NCBI RefSeq assembly: GCF_002198675.1
Contig: NZ_MWLL01000227.1
Location: 6,176 to 64,252 of the forward strand
Reading direction: 5' to 3'
DNA: 58,077 nucleotides
From: Kineosporia sp. R_H_3
GTDB lineage: Bacteria > Actinomycetota > Actinomycetes > Actinomycetales > Kineosporiaceae
Of the stretch, positions 1 through 7,669 are shown piece after piece. The number at the start of each line of letters is the position of its first letter. The first letter of the stretch is position 1. The notes under the pieces were generated by a model that did no database searches, was not told where the DNA came from, and saw only the letters and a list, made by a program, of their open reading frames with translations. The translations under genes were made by a program, and so were the position numbers.

Positions 1-60
1 CCTGCTGGCCGTCGTCCTGCTGGCCGTCGTCCTGCTGGCCGTCGTCCTGCTGGTCGTCGT
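1..60. repeat. 15-bp in-frame tandem repeat (acidic tail)
   Basis: Four tandem copies of a 15-base unit (CCTGCTGGCCGTCGT, the last with one change) start at the window edge and may continue beyond it. On the minus strand they encode repeated Asp-Asp-Gly-Gln-Gln at the C-terminus of the SprT-like protein. Fifteen is a multiple of three, so copy-number changes would lengthen or shorten the tail without breaking the frame. Confidence 0.9.
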
Positions 61-898
61 TCTGGCGGTCGGGTTCGGGGGTGGTGAAGGGCTGGCCGCA
101 CAGTCCGCAGGTGATCGGGCCGAGCGCGAGCACCGAGGCGGTGACCCGGATCCGGCGTCCGCAGGCGCAGCGGGCCGCGGTGCCGTTGCGCGACCCGCTC
201 GAGCCGCTCCCCCCTGCTGGGGTGGTCTCGCCGTCCGCCGCGGTGGCGGCGTTGTTGTTGTCGCCGGCCGTGGGGGTGGGGGTGCCTTCGGCGCGGCGGT
301 GGATCGTCATCGCCAGGTACAGGCGCTCGAGGGCGGGGGCGTACTCGGTGACGGTGGCGGCAGGCACGTGGGTGTCGGACCAGCCGATGACCGGGACGTC
401 GCGGACCTCCAGACCCATCTCCTGTGCCAGGTCACGAAACTTCCGGTTGTGGTAGCGCCCCTGCCTCGACGTGTCCTGCACCCCTCGCACATGCGCCAGG
501 GCGTGGGTCGCCTCGTGCAGCAACGTGCCCAGCACCTCCACCGCACCCAAGGCGAGCCCCTCACCTCCCACGAAGACCTCGGGAAGCGCCGGGCCGCCGT
601 CACGCCCGGCCTCACCTGCTGCGGTGCTGCTGCTGGTGGTGGCGTGGGTCCACCGCATCGCGGCGAAGTGGCCGAGCTTGAGCGCGCCGCGGGGCGCGCC
701 GACGGACCCGGACGCCACGACGATGACGACATCGGGGACCTCGGGGTGGCGGTGCTGGATTGCGGCCCAGACCTGCTCGAGCGCCGCCACCAGCGGCGAC
801 GACAACGCCCCGCCCGGCGTACCGGTGCCGTTCTGGCTCTTGACGTTCTGGCCCTTGGTGTTCGGGGTTTCGGTGGTCTGGCTGGTGGTGGTGTTCAT
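1..898 (-). CDS. SprT-like zinc metalloprotease, C-terminus cut by window edge
   Basis: This frame reads from an ATG at 898 to the window edge without a stop, so only about 299 residues are visible. It carries the zinc-protease motif HEATH inside LLHEATHALAHVRG (about residues 126-139). Near residues 243-268 are two cysteine pairs, CAC and CGLC, that could form a zinc ribbon, and the visible end is a run of acidic Asp-Asp-Gly-Gln-Gln repeats. SprT-like proteins of this kind are common in actinobacterial conjugative islands. The role is unknown; protease activity is inferred from the motif. A good Shine-Dalgarno GGGAGGA lies about 9 nt before the ATG. The same frame is open back to an ATG at 1345 that overlaps the stop of the upstream DUF4913 gene (ATGA), so a longer protein is possible. 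Its extra 149 residues are Arg/Gly/Pro-rich and resemble no domain I know. Confidence 0.7.
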   Translation of the reverse strand, partial: MNTTTSQTTETPNTKGQNVKSQNGTGTPGGALSSPLVAALEQVWAAIQHRHPEVPDVVIVVASGSVGAPRGALKLGHFAAMRWTHATTSSSTAAGEAGRDGGPALPEVFVGGEGLALGAVEVLGTLLHEATHALAHVRGVQDTSRQGRYHNRKFRDLAQEMGLEVRDVPVIGWSDTHVPAATVTEYAPALERLYLAMTIHRRAEGTPTPTAGDNNNAATAADGETTPAGGSGSSGSRNGTAARCACGRRIRVTASVLALGPITCGLCGQPFTTPEPDRQNDDQQDDGQQDDGQQDDGQQ

Positions 899-1341
899 GG
901 GGTGTGGTCCTCCCGGAGTTGGGCTGGCGGTGAGGGGGCTTGTCCCCCTTGCCGCGAGGCGGGAGGGACCGCGCCCGCAGAGGCTCGCCGTCAACCCCCA
1001 CGAACCCCGGGCCGTGCGTTGCGCAGGTGCGGAGCACCTTCCCCGGCCATCTCGAGCAGCGGGGGTGGACGGGGAGACCGGGCGTGGTACCGGAAGGTGA
1101 GCCGCGAGCAGGTGGTGATCGGCCTCGCGCGTCACCCGGCCGCCGACCCGGTTGTCCCGCGCGGGCCGGACGGAACCCGGCCTGCCACGTACGGCGCCGC
1201 AGCCGCTGCGCCCGCCCTGGACCACCCGCAGCGCCACGCCCCCGCTGCCGTTGTTGTCGGTGCTGGTCCGTAGGGCAACGCGGGTGTCGAGCGTGACGAC
1301 CAGGACGACGACGTGGCCCATGCCCCCTGTGCCGGCGGCGT
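899..1341. other. 443-bp interval without an assigned gene
   Basis: No convincing separate gene is seen here. The minus-strand frame that becomes the SprT-like protein is open across the whole interval, from an ATG at 1345 overlapping the DUF4913 stop. The interval is therefore either an N-terminal extension of that protein or a leader. Other open frames across it are Arg/Pro-rich and look like GC-driven shadows. Confidence 0.5.
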
Positions 1342-2064
1342 TCATCGCCCGTCCCGGTCGAGGGTCAAGCCGGGGGCGGGCTGTGCGGGGTCGGCGGCGT
1401 GGGTGGTGGCCCACCAGTGAGCGAGCTCGTCCAGGTAGGCGACGTCGTAGAGGTACTCGTGGCCGTGGGCCTTGTGTCGGCCGTGGGCGCGTTCGCAGCC
1501 GGCCATCAGCCGGGTGACCCGGGCCGCAGCGCCGGGCCGCCACCGGTCGTGCCACGCGGCGAGCGGGGCGGGGCCGGGCTCGTCGGTGCTGACGGCCTCG
1601 TCCCACAGGTGCGCCACGACGAGGAGCTCGGCGACGACCGCGGGGTGCCAAGGCCAGCAGTTGGGGGTCTTGGTCTGCAGGTGCGGCTGCCACACCTGCG
1701 GCACCCAGACCGCCAGCTCGGCCAGCCACCCGACGGCGATCTGCGGGTCGGTGACGGTCAGCCACGCCGGCGCCGCGACAACCTCGTCGACATCGGCGTC
1801 GGGTTCGGCGCCGTTCGGCGCGGCATCGTCGGCGTCTGTGGTGGTGTCGCGTGTGCCGTCCGGGTTTCTGGGGGCCGGGACTTGGTGGGTGAGGCGGCGC
1901 AGCTGGTGCACGGTGTCGTTGAGTTCGGAGAGCAGCCGGGCGTGGGTCGCGACGAGGGCGGGCAGGTCGGCCAGGCGGGCGACGTCCCGGGTGAGGCGGT
2001 GGACGTCGTCCGCGAGCCGCGCAATCGCACTGTTCTCCGGGCTCGGCACGGCGCGGCGGGTCAT
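1342..2064 (-). CDS. DUF4913 domain protein of a conjugative island
   Basis: A 240-aa protein. The N-terminal 60 residues are helical and coiled-coil-like (ARLADDVHRLTRDVARLADL). An acidic linker follows. The C-terminal half carries the DUF4913 signature: WLTVTDPQIAVGWLAELAVW, a WHPAVVAELLVVAHLWDEA segment, then WHDRWRPGAAARVTRLMAGCE. DUF4913 proteins are known as companions of TraG/VirD4 genes in actinobacterial integrative elements; their function is unknown. The ATG (2064-2062) overlaps the stop of the coupling-protein gene (2063-2061), which implies translational coupling in the same operon. The 3' end in turn overlaps an ATG at 1345. Confidence 0.8.
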   Translation of the reverse strand: MTRRAVPSPENSAIARLADDVHRLTRDVARLADLPALVATHARLLSELNDTVHQLRRLTHQVPAPRNPDGTRDTTTDADDAAPNGAEPDADVDEVVAAPAWLTVTDPQIAVGWLAELAVWVPQVWQPHLQTKTPNCWPWHPAVVAELLVVAHLWDEAVSTDEPGPAPLAAWHDRWRPGAAARVTRLMAGCERAHGRHKAHGHEYLYDVAYLDELAHWWATTHAADPAQPAPGLTLDRDGR

Positions 2065-4025
2065 GCGGCACCTCCGTGGTCGTCCTGGGTGTTCGGGCGG
2101 TCCTCGGGCTCGGAGCGGGTCGGGTCGTTATCGAGGGCGTCGTCGAGACCGGGGCGGGCGAAGATCGCGTCGATCTCGTTGCGCAGCTGGCGGGCACGTT
2201 CGGCGCGAGCCGCGGCAGGGCTGGACGCCGGCTCCGACGCCGGCTCCGACGCCGAGGTCGTGGGTGCTGGCGCGGGGACGGGTGCGGTCGATGCGGCGGA
2301 GGTGGTCAGTGCCTGCACGGTTCGGGTCACGGTGCGTGTGGTCGCGGCGCGCGCTGCGCTGAGGGCGGCGCGGGTGCGGGTGGGGCGGCGGTCGCCGAGC
2401 CAGGGGGCGGCACCGACGATGGGGCGCATGCCGTTGCGGATGACCAGCGCCGTCCCAACGGGCAGGGCGGTGATCTCGGCAGGGGTCATCACCGGCAGGG
2501 GCCGGGCGTCGTCCTCGTCGACCCGGACCAGCCGGGTGCCGGTCAGGGTGGAGATGTGGATCGGGTCGGCCTGATTCTTGATGCCGCCGAACACGATCAG
2601 GGACCCGACGTTGCCCAAGATCGCCGCCGCCCGGCGGGAGCCCCAGACGTCCTCGAGCTGGGACAGGGACTGGGCGCCGATGTGCAGGGTGAGGTTGAAC
2701 CCGCCCATGTCGGCGGTCCACTCATGCAGCGGGATGGGACCGCAGGTGATCGGAGCCTCGTCGAGGACGGCGGTCATCGGCGGGTCGAGGCGCCCGCGGG
2801 GCATCCGCGCCGCGTGCAGCCGCACCTGGTGCGCGACCTCCGCGGTGAGCGCGCCGATCAGGGTCGGGGCGCCGCCGTCACGGCCGATCAGGTACAGGCT
2901 GTCGCGGCCGGTGGCGACGAACGCAGCGACGTCGAGGAACCCCGGGTCCGTCAACGGCGCGTCCCCTGACGCAGCGAGAGTGGGGTCGAGGAGCCAGCGC
3001 AGCTTGGGGCGCAGGGTCGCGGTGATCGAGGACAGGGTCCGGTCGTTCGTGCCATAGAGGCCGCGGATCTCCGAGGACATCGCCCGGGCGTCCGGGCTGT
3101 CGGCCAGGGCGTCGAGGATCTCGTCGCGGGCGATCACGTCAGCGGGGCTGATCCAGCCCAGCACGGTCCGCATCGATCCACCCGAACGAGCGGCGGCGTG
3201 CAGGAGGGTGGCGAGCAGGCCGCGGGCCTGCTCGTCCCACCGCTCGCCCTCGGCGCTGGCACCGGAGTCCGGGACGAGGTCTTTCGCGCGGCGGGTGGCC
3301 GTCCCGAAGTCGGTGCACCCGGCGAGCGGCGACCACCTGACCAGCTCGCCGGCTCGCACCGCGGCCATCGCCTTGTGCCCGTCGTCCTCGGGGTTGGTGC
3401 CGAGGCCGGTCGGGTTGAAGATCAGGACCCGGCCCTGGCCGGCGCGGTGGGTGGCGGTGTCCTCGAGCAGGTCGGTCCGCGACGTCGTGACGAGCAGTGC
3501 GCCGGGGGCGTCCAGGGCGTGGCAGGTCAGGGACGCGGACTTGCCCTGTCGGGGGCCACCGACGCGCAGGGTGACCTCGTCGCACGGGGACCACACCGAG
3601 TTCACCCCGCGCACCGGGCTGGTGCGGAGCAACTGGACGCCGACCTCGGTGAGGGGGACCCGGCGGCGCCGCCACCTCGGCAGGCCGGCGAGGGAGGGCC
3701 GGAGGTCGAGCATCCGGGCCCGGAGCCGGTGCGCGGACGACAGCTCTCCGATGTCGGTCCAGGTCGCGACCCCACCGGCGTGCTGGGACGCGTCGTCGCG
3801 GCGGTCCACCCACCGCCCCGTCGACAACGCCGGCGCGAGCCAGCGCAGCCACCACCAGGCGAGCAGCCCGATGGTCAGGACCCAGCCGGCGACCGTGAGG
3901 CGGGTCGTGAACGTCGCCCACGCCTCGACCCGGCCGGTGGCCTGAGCCACCGCGAGCATGAGGGCGGCGACCACGAGCGGGCGCCAGGGCAGGTGCCGGA
4001 CTGCGCGAAGAACCTTGAACACCAT
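2061..4025 (-). CDS. VirD4/TraG-type conjugative coupling ATPase
   Basis: A 654-aa type IV coupling protein, which would link relaxosome DNA to a conjugative secretion channel at the membrane. Two membrane segments lie near residues 15-31 and 44-64. The Walker A motif GGPRQGKS is near residue 153 and Walker B (TAVLDEAP) near 417. A VIFGGIKNQAD segment further on is typical of this family. The tail is rich in Ala, Pro and Ser. The frame is open to an ATG at 4088, but the ATG at 4025 is preferred because GGAG sits 8 nt before it and the extra N-terminus does not look like protein. It is followed by the DUF4913 gene with a 4-bp overlap. No relaxase or other secretion genes are in the window, so this is one end of a larger transfer region or a remnant. 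Confidence 0.88.
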   Translation of the reverse strand: MVFKVLRAVRHLPWRPLVVAALMLAVAQATGRVEAWATFTTRLTVAGWVLTIGLLAWWWLRWLAPALSTGRWVDRRDDASQHAGGVATWTDIGELSSAHRLRARMLDLRPSLAGLPRWRRRRVPLTEVGVQLLRTSPVRGVNSVWSPCDEVTLRVGGPRQGKSASLTCHALDAPGALLVTTSRTDLLEDTATHRAGQGRVLIFNPTGLGTNPEDDGHKAMAAVRAGELVRWSPLAGCTDFGTATRRAKDLVPDSGASAEGERWDEQARGLLATLLHAAARSGGSMRTVLGWISPADVIARDEILDALADSPDARAMSSEIRGLYGTNDRTLSSITATLRPKLRWLLDPTLAASGDAPLTDPGFLDVAAFVATGRDSLYLIGRDGGAPTLIGALTAEVAHQVRLHAARMPRGRLDPPMTAVLDEAPITCGPIPLHEWTADMGGFNLTLHIGAQSLSQLEDVWGSRRAAAILGNVGSLIVFGGIKNQADPIHISTLTGTRLVRVDEDDARPLPVMTPAEITALPVGTALVIRNGMRPIVGAAPWLGDRRPTRTRAALSAARAATTRTVTRTVQALTTSAASTAPVPAPAPTTSASEPASEPASSPAAARAERARQLRNEIDAIFARPGLDDALDNDPTRSEPEDRPNTQDDHGGAA

Positions 4026-4268
4026 GACGAAACTCCAGACACAGCAACAGAAGGGGACAGGACGGGTGGGTTGACGCGGACGCGTCAATGGGCGTGGGGT
4101 ATCGCCGGACGGCGCGGTGCGGGTCGTCCGCTCGCAGATCAGATGGGGTCTGAGTGGGGCGGGTCGTGGAGCCGGGTGACGTCCGGGGCGAGGGGGCCAC
4201 CGGACGCCACCCGGGATCAGGACGGCCAGCCCACGCTGAGCAGGCCAGGCCGAGAAGGAGTACCGCGG

Positions 4269-4649
4269 TCAGGTGCCGCGGTTGACAATGACGTGGTCGA
4301 CGGCGGCGAGCACGACCAGGACGCCGGCGCCGGTACCGACCAGCCACACCGGGTCGCTGGTGAGCAGCCATGCGGCGAGCGACAGCAGCGCCGGGCCCGC
4401 GACACAGCCCAGCGGCCACAGCAGCTCGCGGCGGCTGCGCCGGATCCGGATCACCCCGCCCCACCCGACATCCGTCGGGTCAAGGTCGGCCCCGGCGCCG
4501 GCGTTCGCCACCGGCGCAGGCGCGACCGCGGCCGTCTGCGTCGAGCTGGTGACTTCGAGCGCGCCGGCGGTGGCCCCGACGTCCGGCTTGAGGTCGAGCG
4601 TCGCTGCAGTGATTCGCTGCGACTGCCGGGGGACCATCACACGCTCCAA
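4269..4649 (-). CDS. small membrane protein, island operon
   Basis: A 126-aa protein that I do not recognise. The first 75 residues are polar and Ala/Thr-rich. The C-terminal part has two hydrophobic stretches (about 77-94 and 99-120) joined by a short loop, with basic residues (RIRRSRRE) just before the first, so the N-terminus probably faces the cytoplasm. It overlaps the upstream small membrane gene by 13 bp and lies 243 bp upstream of the coupling-protein gene, on the same strand. Small membrane proteins of this type often precede traG in actinobacterial conjugative elements, so a role in transfer is a guess from position only. Confidence 0.6.
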   Translation of the reverse strand: MERVMVPRQSQRITAATLDLKPDVGATAGALEVTSSTQTAAVAPAPVANAGAGADLDPTDVGWGGVIRIRRSRRELLWPLGCVAGPALLSLAAWLLTSDPVWLVGTGAGVLVVLAAVDHVIVNRGT

Positions 4650-4828
4650 CCGGTCAGACGCTGCACAACCTCAGCGACCGCGGACACCAGCGCGAGCGCC
4701 GAAACGCCCAGGGCCAGCGCGCCCACACCAGGAATCGGCATCGCGTCGCGCAGTGACCGGCGCGGCGTTCGCGTCGGTAGTCCACCCCGCGCTCGGACGG
4801 CACGGCGTTGGCGGTTCGTCGTCTTCAT
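4637..4828 (-). CDS. 63-aa basic single-pass membrane protein
   Basis: A 63-aa protein with a strongly basic N-terminus (about 11 Arg or Lys in the first 26 residues) and one hydrophobic helix (about residues 31-55). It is unrecognised. It is the first gene of a leftward operon continuing into the 126-aa membrane protein (13-bp overlap) and the coupling protein. About 60-100 bp before its ATG lies the palindromic operator-like cluster at 4894-4932, so its transcription may be controlled by the island regulator. It could be a small transfer accessory protein; no domain supports a specific role. Confidence 0.55.
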   Translation of the reverse strand: MKTTNRQRRAVRARGGLPTRTPRRSLRDAMPIPGVGALALGVSALALVSAVAEVVQRLTGWSV

Positions 4829-4893
4829 CGTTGATCCCCTCGGACTGAACCTGACTGGAGTCGGCTGAAGTTATCTGCGGCTCGTCATCCTTT

Positions 4894-4932
4894 ATCGTGC
4901 ATAGTCACCATGCATCGTGCGTATGCACGATG
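4894..4932. promoter_or_regulatory. palindromic operator cluster with three ATCGTGC half-sites
   Basis: ATCGTGCATA at 4894-4903 is the exact reverse complement of TATGCACGAT at 4922-4931. A second perfect palindrome, CATCGTGC-GTAT-GCACGATG, fills 4913-4932. The cluster therefore offers three copies of the same half-site. It sits upstream of the small-membrane-protein operon. An 18-base stretch of it (4915-4932) is repeated with two changes at 7440-7457, beside the XRE regulator gene. It is best explained as binding sites for that regulator. Confidence 0.6.
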
Positions 4933-5041
4933 TCAAGGCGCGGACGCGACTCCGCGCAGCCAGGCATGACTGCGCGCTGGGCCGATGGGGGCCCGGTACG
5001 ACGGCGCGCGACTCCGTCGTCCGCCGTGGTATCCGGTGCGG

Positions 5042-6280
5042 TCAGTCCTCGTTGATGGGGGCGCGTCGGGTCAAGAGAAGCCCGAAAACAACGACGCACA
5101 GCGCGAGCAGCACCGGCGCGGCGATGAGCGGGGCTCGCAGGCCGGCGGCACCTGCAAGCAGTCCGCCGGCCACCCCACCCAGCGGTGCGAACCCGTTGCC
5201 GATCAATCGGAATGCCGAGGTGACCCGGCCGAGCAGCGCGTCGGGTACAGTCGACTGCCGTTCGGAGACGACGGCTACGGTCACCATCGTGGAAGCGGCG
5301 CCGGTAGCTGCAAGGGACACTCCTGCCAGCCAGACAGACCCGGACAGGGCCACCCCTGCCCACCCGATGCCCTGGGCTGCCAGCGAGGCGACGACGGCCC
5401 CGCCCACGCCGATGCGCGCGAGGACGCGCGCGGAAACCATGCCGATGGCGATCGCGCCGGCCGACATGGACGCCAACAGTAGGCCGAAGGTCCCGTCAGT
5501 CACCCCGAGCTGCTCCTGGGCGAAGAGCACGAGCGTCGCCGACGCCAGGTTGAAGCAGACGTTGTAGGCGGTGAGAGCGCAGGCCAATGTCACCAGGATG
5601 CGACTCGCGAAGAGGTAGGCGAACCCTTCGCGCACGCTCGCACGAATGCTCAGCCGGTTGCCGCCCTCGGGTGCGTCAGCGCGCGGCACTCCGAGCACGA
5701 AGCCGGACGACGCGACGAACGACGCAGCATCGACGGCGAAGGGCGCCCACGGCGCGACGCCGAACAAGGCACCGCCGATCGGTGGGCCGGCCAGAGTGGC
5801 TCCGACGGTCTGCGTGGCGAACAGCCGACCGTTGGCCCTGCCGAGCACGGATGTGTCGCGCCCCAGCACCTGGGGAAGTGCCGCCTGGGCGGCCGCGTCG
5901 AAGAAGACCTGCCCTGTCGTCAGCACGAACGCAACGACGGCGAGCAGCGGGATGCTCGCCGAGCCGGCAAGGATCAGAGTGACCAGGACGGCGAGAGCGG
6001 CGCCCCTCGCGACGTCCGACACGATCATCACGGAACGGCGGGGCAGCCGGTCGACCCAAGCCCCAGCGAACACACCCACCACGAACCAGGGCAGCGAGGC
6101 TCCGACGCTCACCACGGCCACGCCGATCGGGTCCCGGGTGAGGTAAGCGGCGAGCAGAGGCATCGCTGCGGTTAGCGCGCCGTCGCCGACGCTGGAGACG
6201 GCCATTGACGCCCAGAGCGCTTGGAAGGCTCGAGGCAGCCGAGCTGCCGTCTGTGGTTCGCCCTGAGCGGGTGTTGTCAC
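5042..6280 (-). CDS. MFS exporter (enterobactin-exporter-like)
   Basis: A 412-aa major facilitator transporter with about twelve hydrophobic segments and the loop motif AGAWVDRLPRRSVM between helices 2 and 3, which matches the MFS conserved motif A. The overall pattern resembles the MFS_3/EntS group of drug or siderophore exporters; the substrate cannot be told from sequence. The chosen start is the GTG at 6280 (VTTPAQGEP), preceded by GGGGAGAGG about 5 nt upstream. The frame is open 20 codons further to 6340, but that part is Pro/Arg-rich. It lies 63 bp downstream of the DUF397 gene on the same strand, so it may be co-transcribed with the XRE/DUF397 pair. Confidence 0.88.
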   Translation of the reverse strand: MTTPAQGEPQTAARLPRAFQALWASMAVSSVGDGALTAAMPLLAAYLTRDPIGVAVVSVGASLPWFVVGVFAGAWVDRLPRRSVMIVSDVARGAALAVLVTLILAGSASIPLLAVVAFVLTTGQVFFDAAAQAALPQVLGRDTSVLGRANGRLFATQTVGATLAGPPIGGALFGVAPWAPFAVDAASFVASSGFVLGVPRADAPEGGNRLSIRASVREGFAYLFASRILVTLACALTAYNVCFNLASATLVLFAQEQLGVTDGTFGLLLASMSAGAIAIGMVSARVLARIGVGGAVVASLAAQGIGWAGVALSGSVWLAGVSLAATGAASTMVTVAVVSERQSTVPDALLGRVTSAFRLIGNGFAPLGGVAGGLLAGAAGLRAPLIAAPVLLALCVVVFGLLLTRRAPINED

Positions 6281-6343
6281 GACCGCCTCTCCCCCGCCGG
6301 ACGGCGGGCGGTGGGGCCGGCGGTCACCCGGCCCCACCACTCG

Positions 6344-6547
6344 TCATCGGTCGAACTGGCCGTCGCGCACGCCTGCGGCGAACGCCGTCCACTCGGCCGG
6401 CGTGAAGGTCAGCATCGGCCCCGAACGGTCCTTGCTGTCCCTCACACCGACGGCGCCACCCAGGAAGGCGACCTCCACACAGTTGCCGTCACCGCTGTGC
6501 CCCGACTTCTGCCAGTCGGCGCCCCTCCAGTCGAGCTGCTCGCTCAT
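6344..6547 (-). CDS. DUF397 small protein, partner of XRE regulator
   Basis: A 67-aa protein with the DUF397 pattern: W...A.W.KS.HS..GN.CVEVA, then VGVRDSKD, then F....W.AF..G...G.F. DUF397 genes are found across actinomycetes next to XRE-DUF5753 regulators, as here. The best studied relatives act as antagonists or partners of the regulator. The ATG at 6547 overlaps the stop of the XRE gene (ATGA), and GGAGG lies 5 nt before it, so this start is well supported over upstream alternatives. Confidence 0.88.
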   Translation of the reverse strand: MSEQLDWRGADWQKSGHSGDGNCVEVAFLGGAVGVRDSKDRSGPMLTFTPAEWTAFAAGVRDGQFDR

Positions 6548-7419
6548 CGTCCCTCCATGGACTTGTGTTGGTCGTGCATCTGCTGGGCCACGGTACGAAT
6601 CAACATCATCGACTGCTTTCGGGGCAAGCCGGCTCTCCACAGCCGGTTGAACCAGCCGGCGTACGCCGTGACGTCGGCCTCGTCCGTCAGCCGCAGGTCG
6701 GTGCGTGTCGTCTCGACCAGAACCTCGGACGGTGCGCCGGCGGGGAAGTCGTACAGGACGAATGGGTGCTGCACGAAAACGCTCTGCTCGTCGTCCAGGC
6801 TGACCACCCTGACCTCGACGTTCCGGCGCCGCGCCACCTCCTCAAGCGCGAACAGCTGCGCAGCCATGAGGTCAGGGGCGACAGGTCGCCAGCGGAGCAC
6901 CGTCTCGAGCAGGACGACCTCGTACCGCGGAGCATCTGACCGACGGACGACGGCGCCTCGTGCGAGTCGCATCGACAGGGCGCGCTCGACGTCTTTCGAG
7001 CCGGCCAACTCGATGACCCGCCGGGCGTACTCCGGGGTTTGGAGGTACCCCGGAAGGAGAACCGGCTGGTAGTGCCGCAGCCGGGAGGCGGAGGCCTCCG
7101 AGTTGATGAAGTCCTGCTGCCGTCGAGTCAGCCCGACGCGTGATGAGTTCCGCCAGGCCTCGGCCGGGCCGGCGGCCTCCTCAGCTAGCGTGAGCAGGTC
7201 AGCGCGCAGGGCGACCGGCACCTCGAGCGCCTCGAGCAGGGCGGCAACGTCCTCGAGTTCGGAGCGGGTCCGCGCGGCCTCGATGCGGCTGACCTTCGAC
7301 TGCGACCAGCCGAGCCGCTCCGCCATCTGAACGCCGGTCAACCCCCGCTGCTCGCGCAGGCTTCGGAGCTCGGCGCCAAGCTGGCGGCGAGCCGCGACGC
7401 GCTGCTGCTCGCCGGACAG
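6544..7419 (-). CDS. XRE-family regulator with DUF5753 domain, probable CTG start
   Basis: Residues about 10-55 form an HTH_31/XRE DNA-binding domain (RRQLGAELRSLREQRGLTG, then QMAERLGWSQSKVSRIEAAR). Residues about 110-285 are the DUF5753 domain (LLPGYLQTPEYARRVIEL, QLFALEEVARRRNVEVRV). The conserved first helix lies upstream of the first usual start, a TTG at 7341, which would cut the domain. In frame between the upstream stop and that TTG there is no ATG or GTG. A CTG at 7419 has GAGGTG 5 nt before it and gives a full-length 291-aa protein, so I infer a CTG start. It is coupled to DUF397 and divergent from the restriction operon, with an operator-like palindrome at 7440-7457. It probably autoregulates. 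Confidence 0.82.
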   Translation of the reverse strand: MSGEQQRVAARRQLGAELRSLREQRGLTGVQMAERLGWSQSKVSRIEAARTRSELEDVAALLEALEVPVALRADLLTLAEEAAGPAEAWRNSSRVGLTRRQQDFINSEASASRLRHYQPVLLPGYLQTPEYARRVIELAGSKDVERALSMRLARGAVVRRSDAPRYEVVLLETVLRWRPVAPDLMAAQLFALEEVARRRNVEVRVVSLDDEQSVFVQHPFVLYDFPAGAPSEVLVETTRTDLRLTDEADVTAYAGWFNRLWRAGLPRKQSMMLIRTVAQQMHDQHKSMEGR

Positions 7420-7439
7420 ACGATCACCTCAGATACGGG

Positions 7440-7457
7440 TTGTGCGTATGCATGATG
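7440..7457. promoter_or_regulatory. palindromic site shared with 4915-4932
   Basis: The 18 bases here match 4915-4932 at 16 of 18 positions, sharing the core GTGCGTATGCA. The site lies about 20 bp upstream of the CTG start of the XRE gene, in the gap between that gene and the divergent hsdM gene. Its position suggests control of the regulator itself and possibly of the restriction operon. Confidence 0.6.
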
Positions 7458-7669
7458 CTAGCGGGGCTGGGACATACGGCTTGCCGTTTGCCATCACCCC
7501 ACGATGATCATCTCCGCTGAACGGAACGCCGGGCCGACCAGCGCGATTGTTCAACCATCAGGGCGCCGCAGGCCGGAAGTGTCAGGTTCCATCCGACGAG
7601 GGACTCCTCCTGAAAGGATGCCTCTGGGGGTGTCAAGTCGTGCCCCAGCGGTCGTTGGAGAGTGATTTT

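Noticed and set aside
4026-4268. Minus-strand frame with a lipoprotein-like start (HLTAVLLLGLACSAWAG) just after the 126-aa membrane gene
   Set aside because: Only a CTG could start it, no clear end separates it from the antisense shadow of the coupling-protein gene, and the rest is Pro/Thr/Ser-rich without features.
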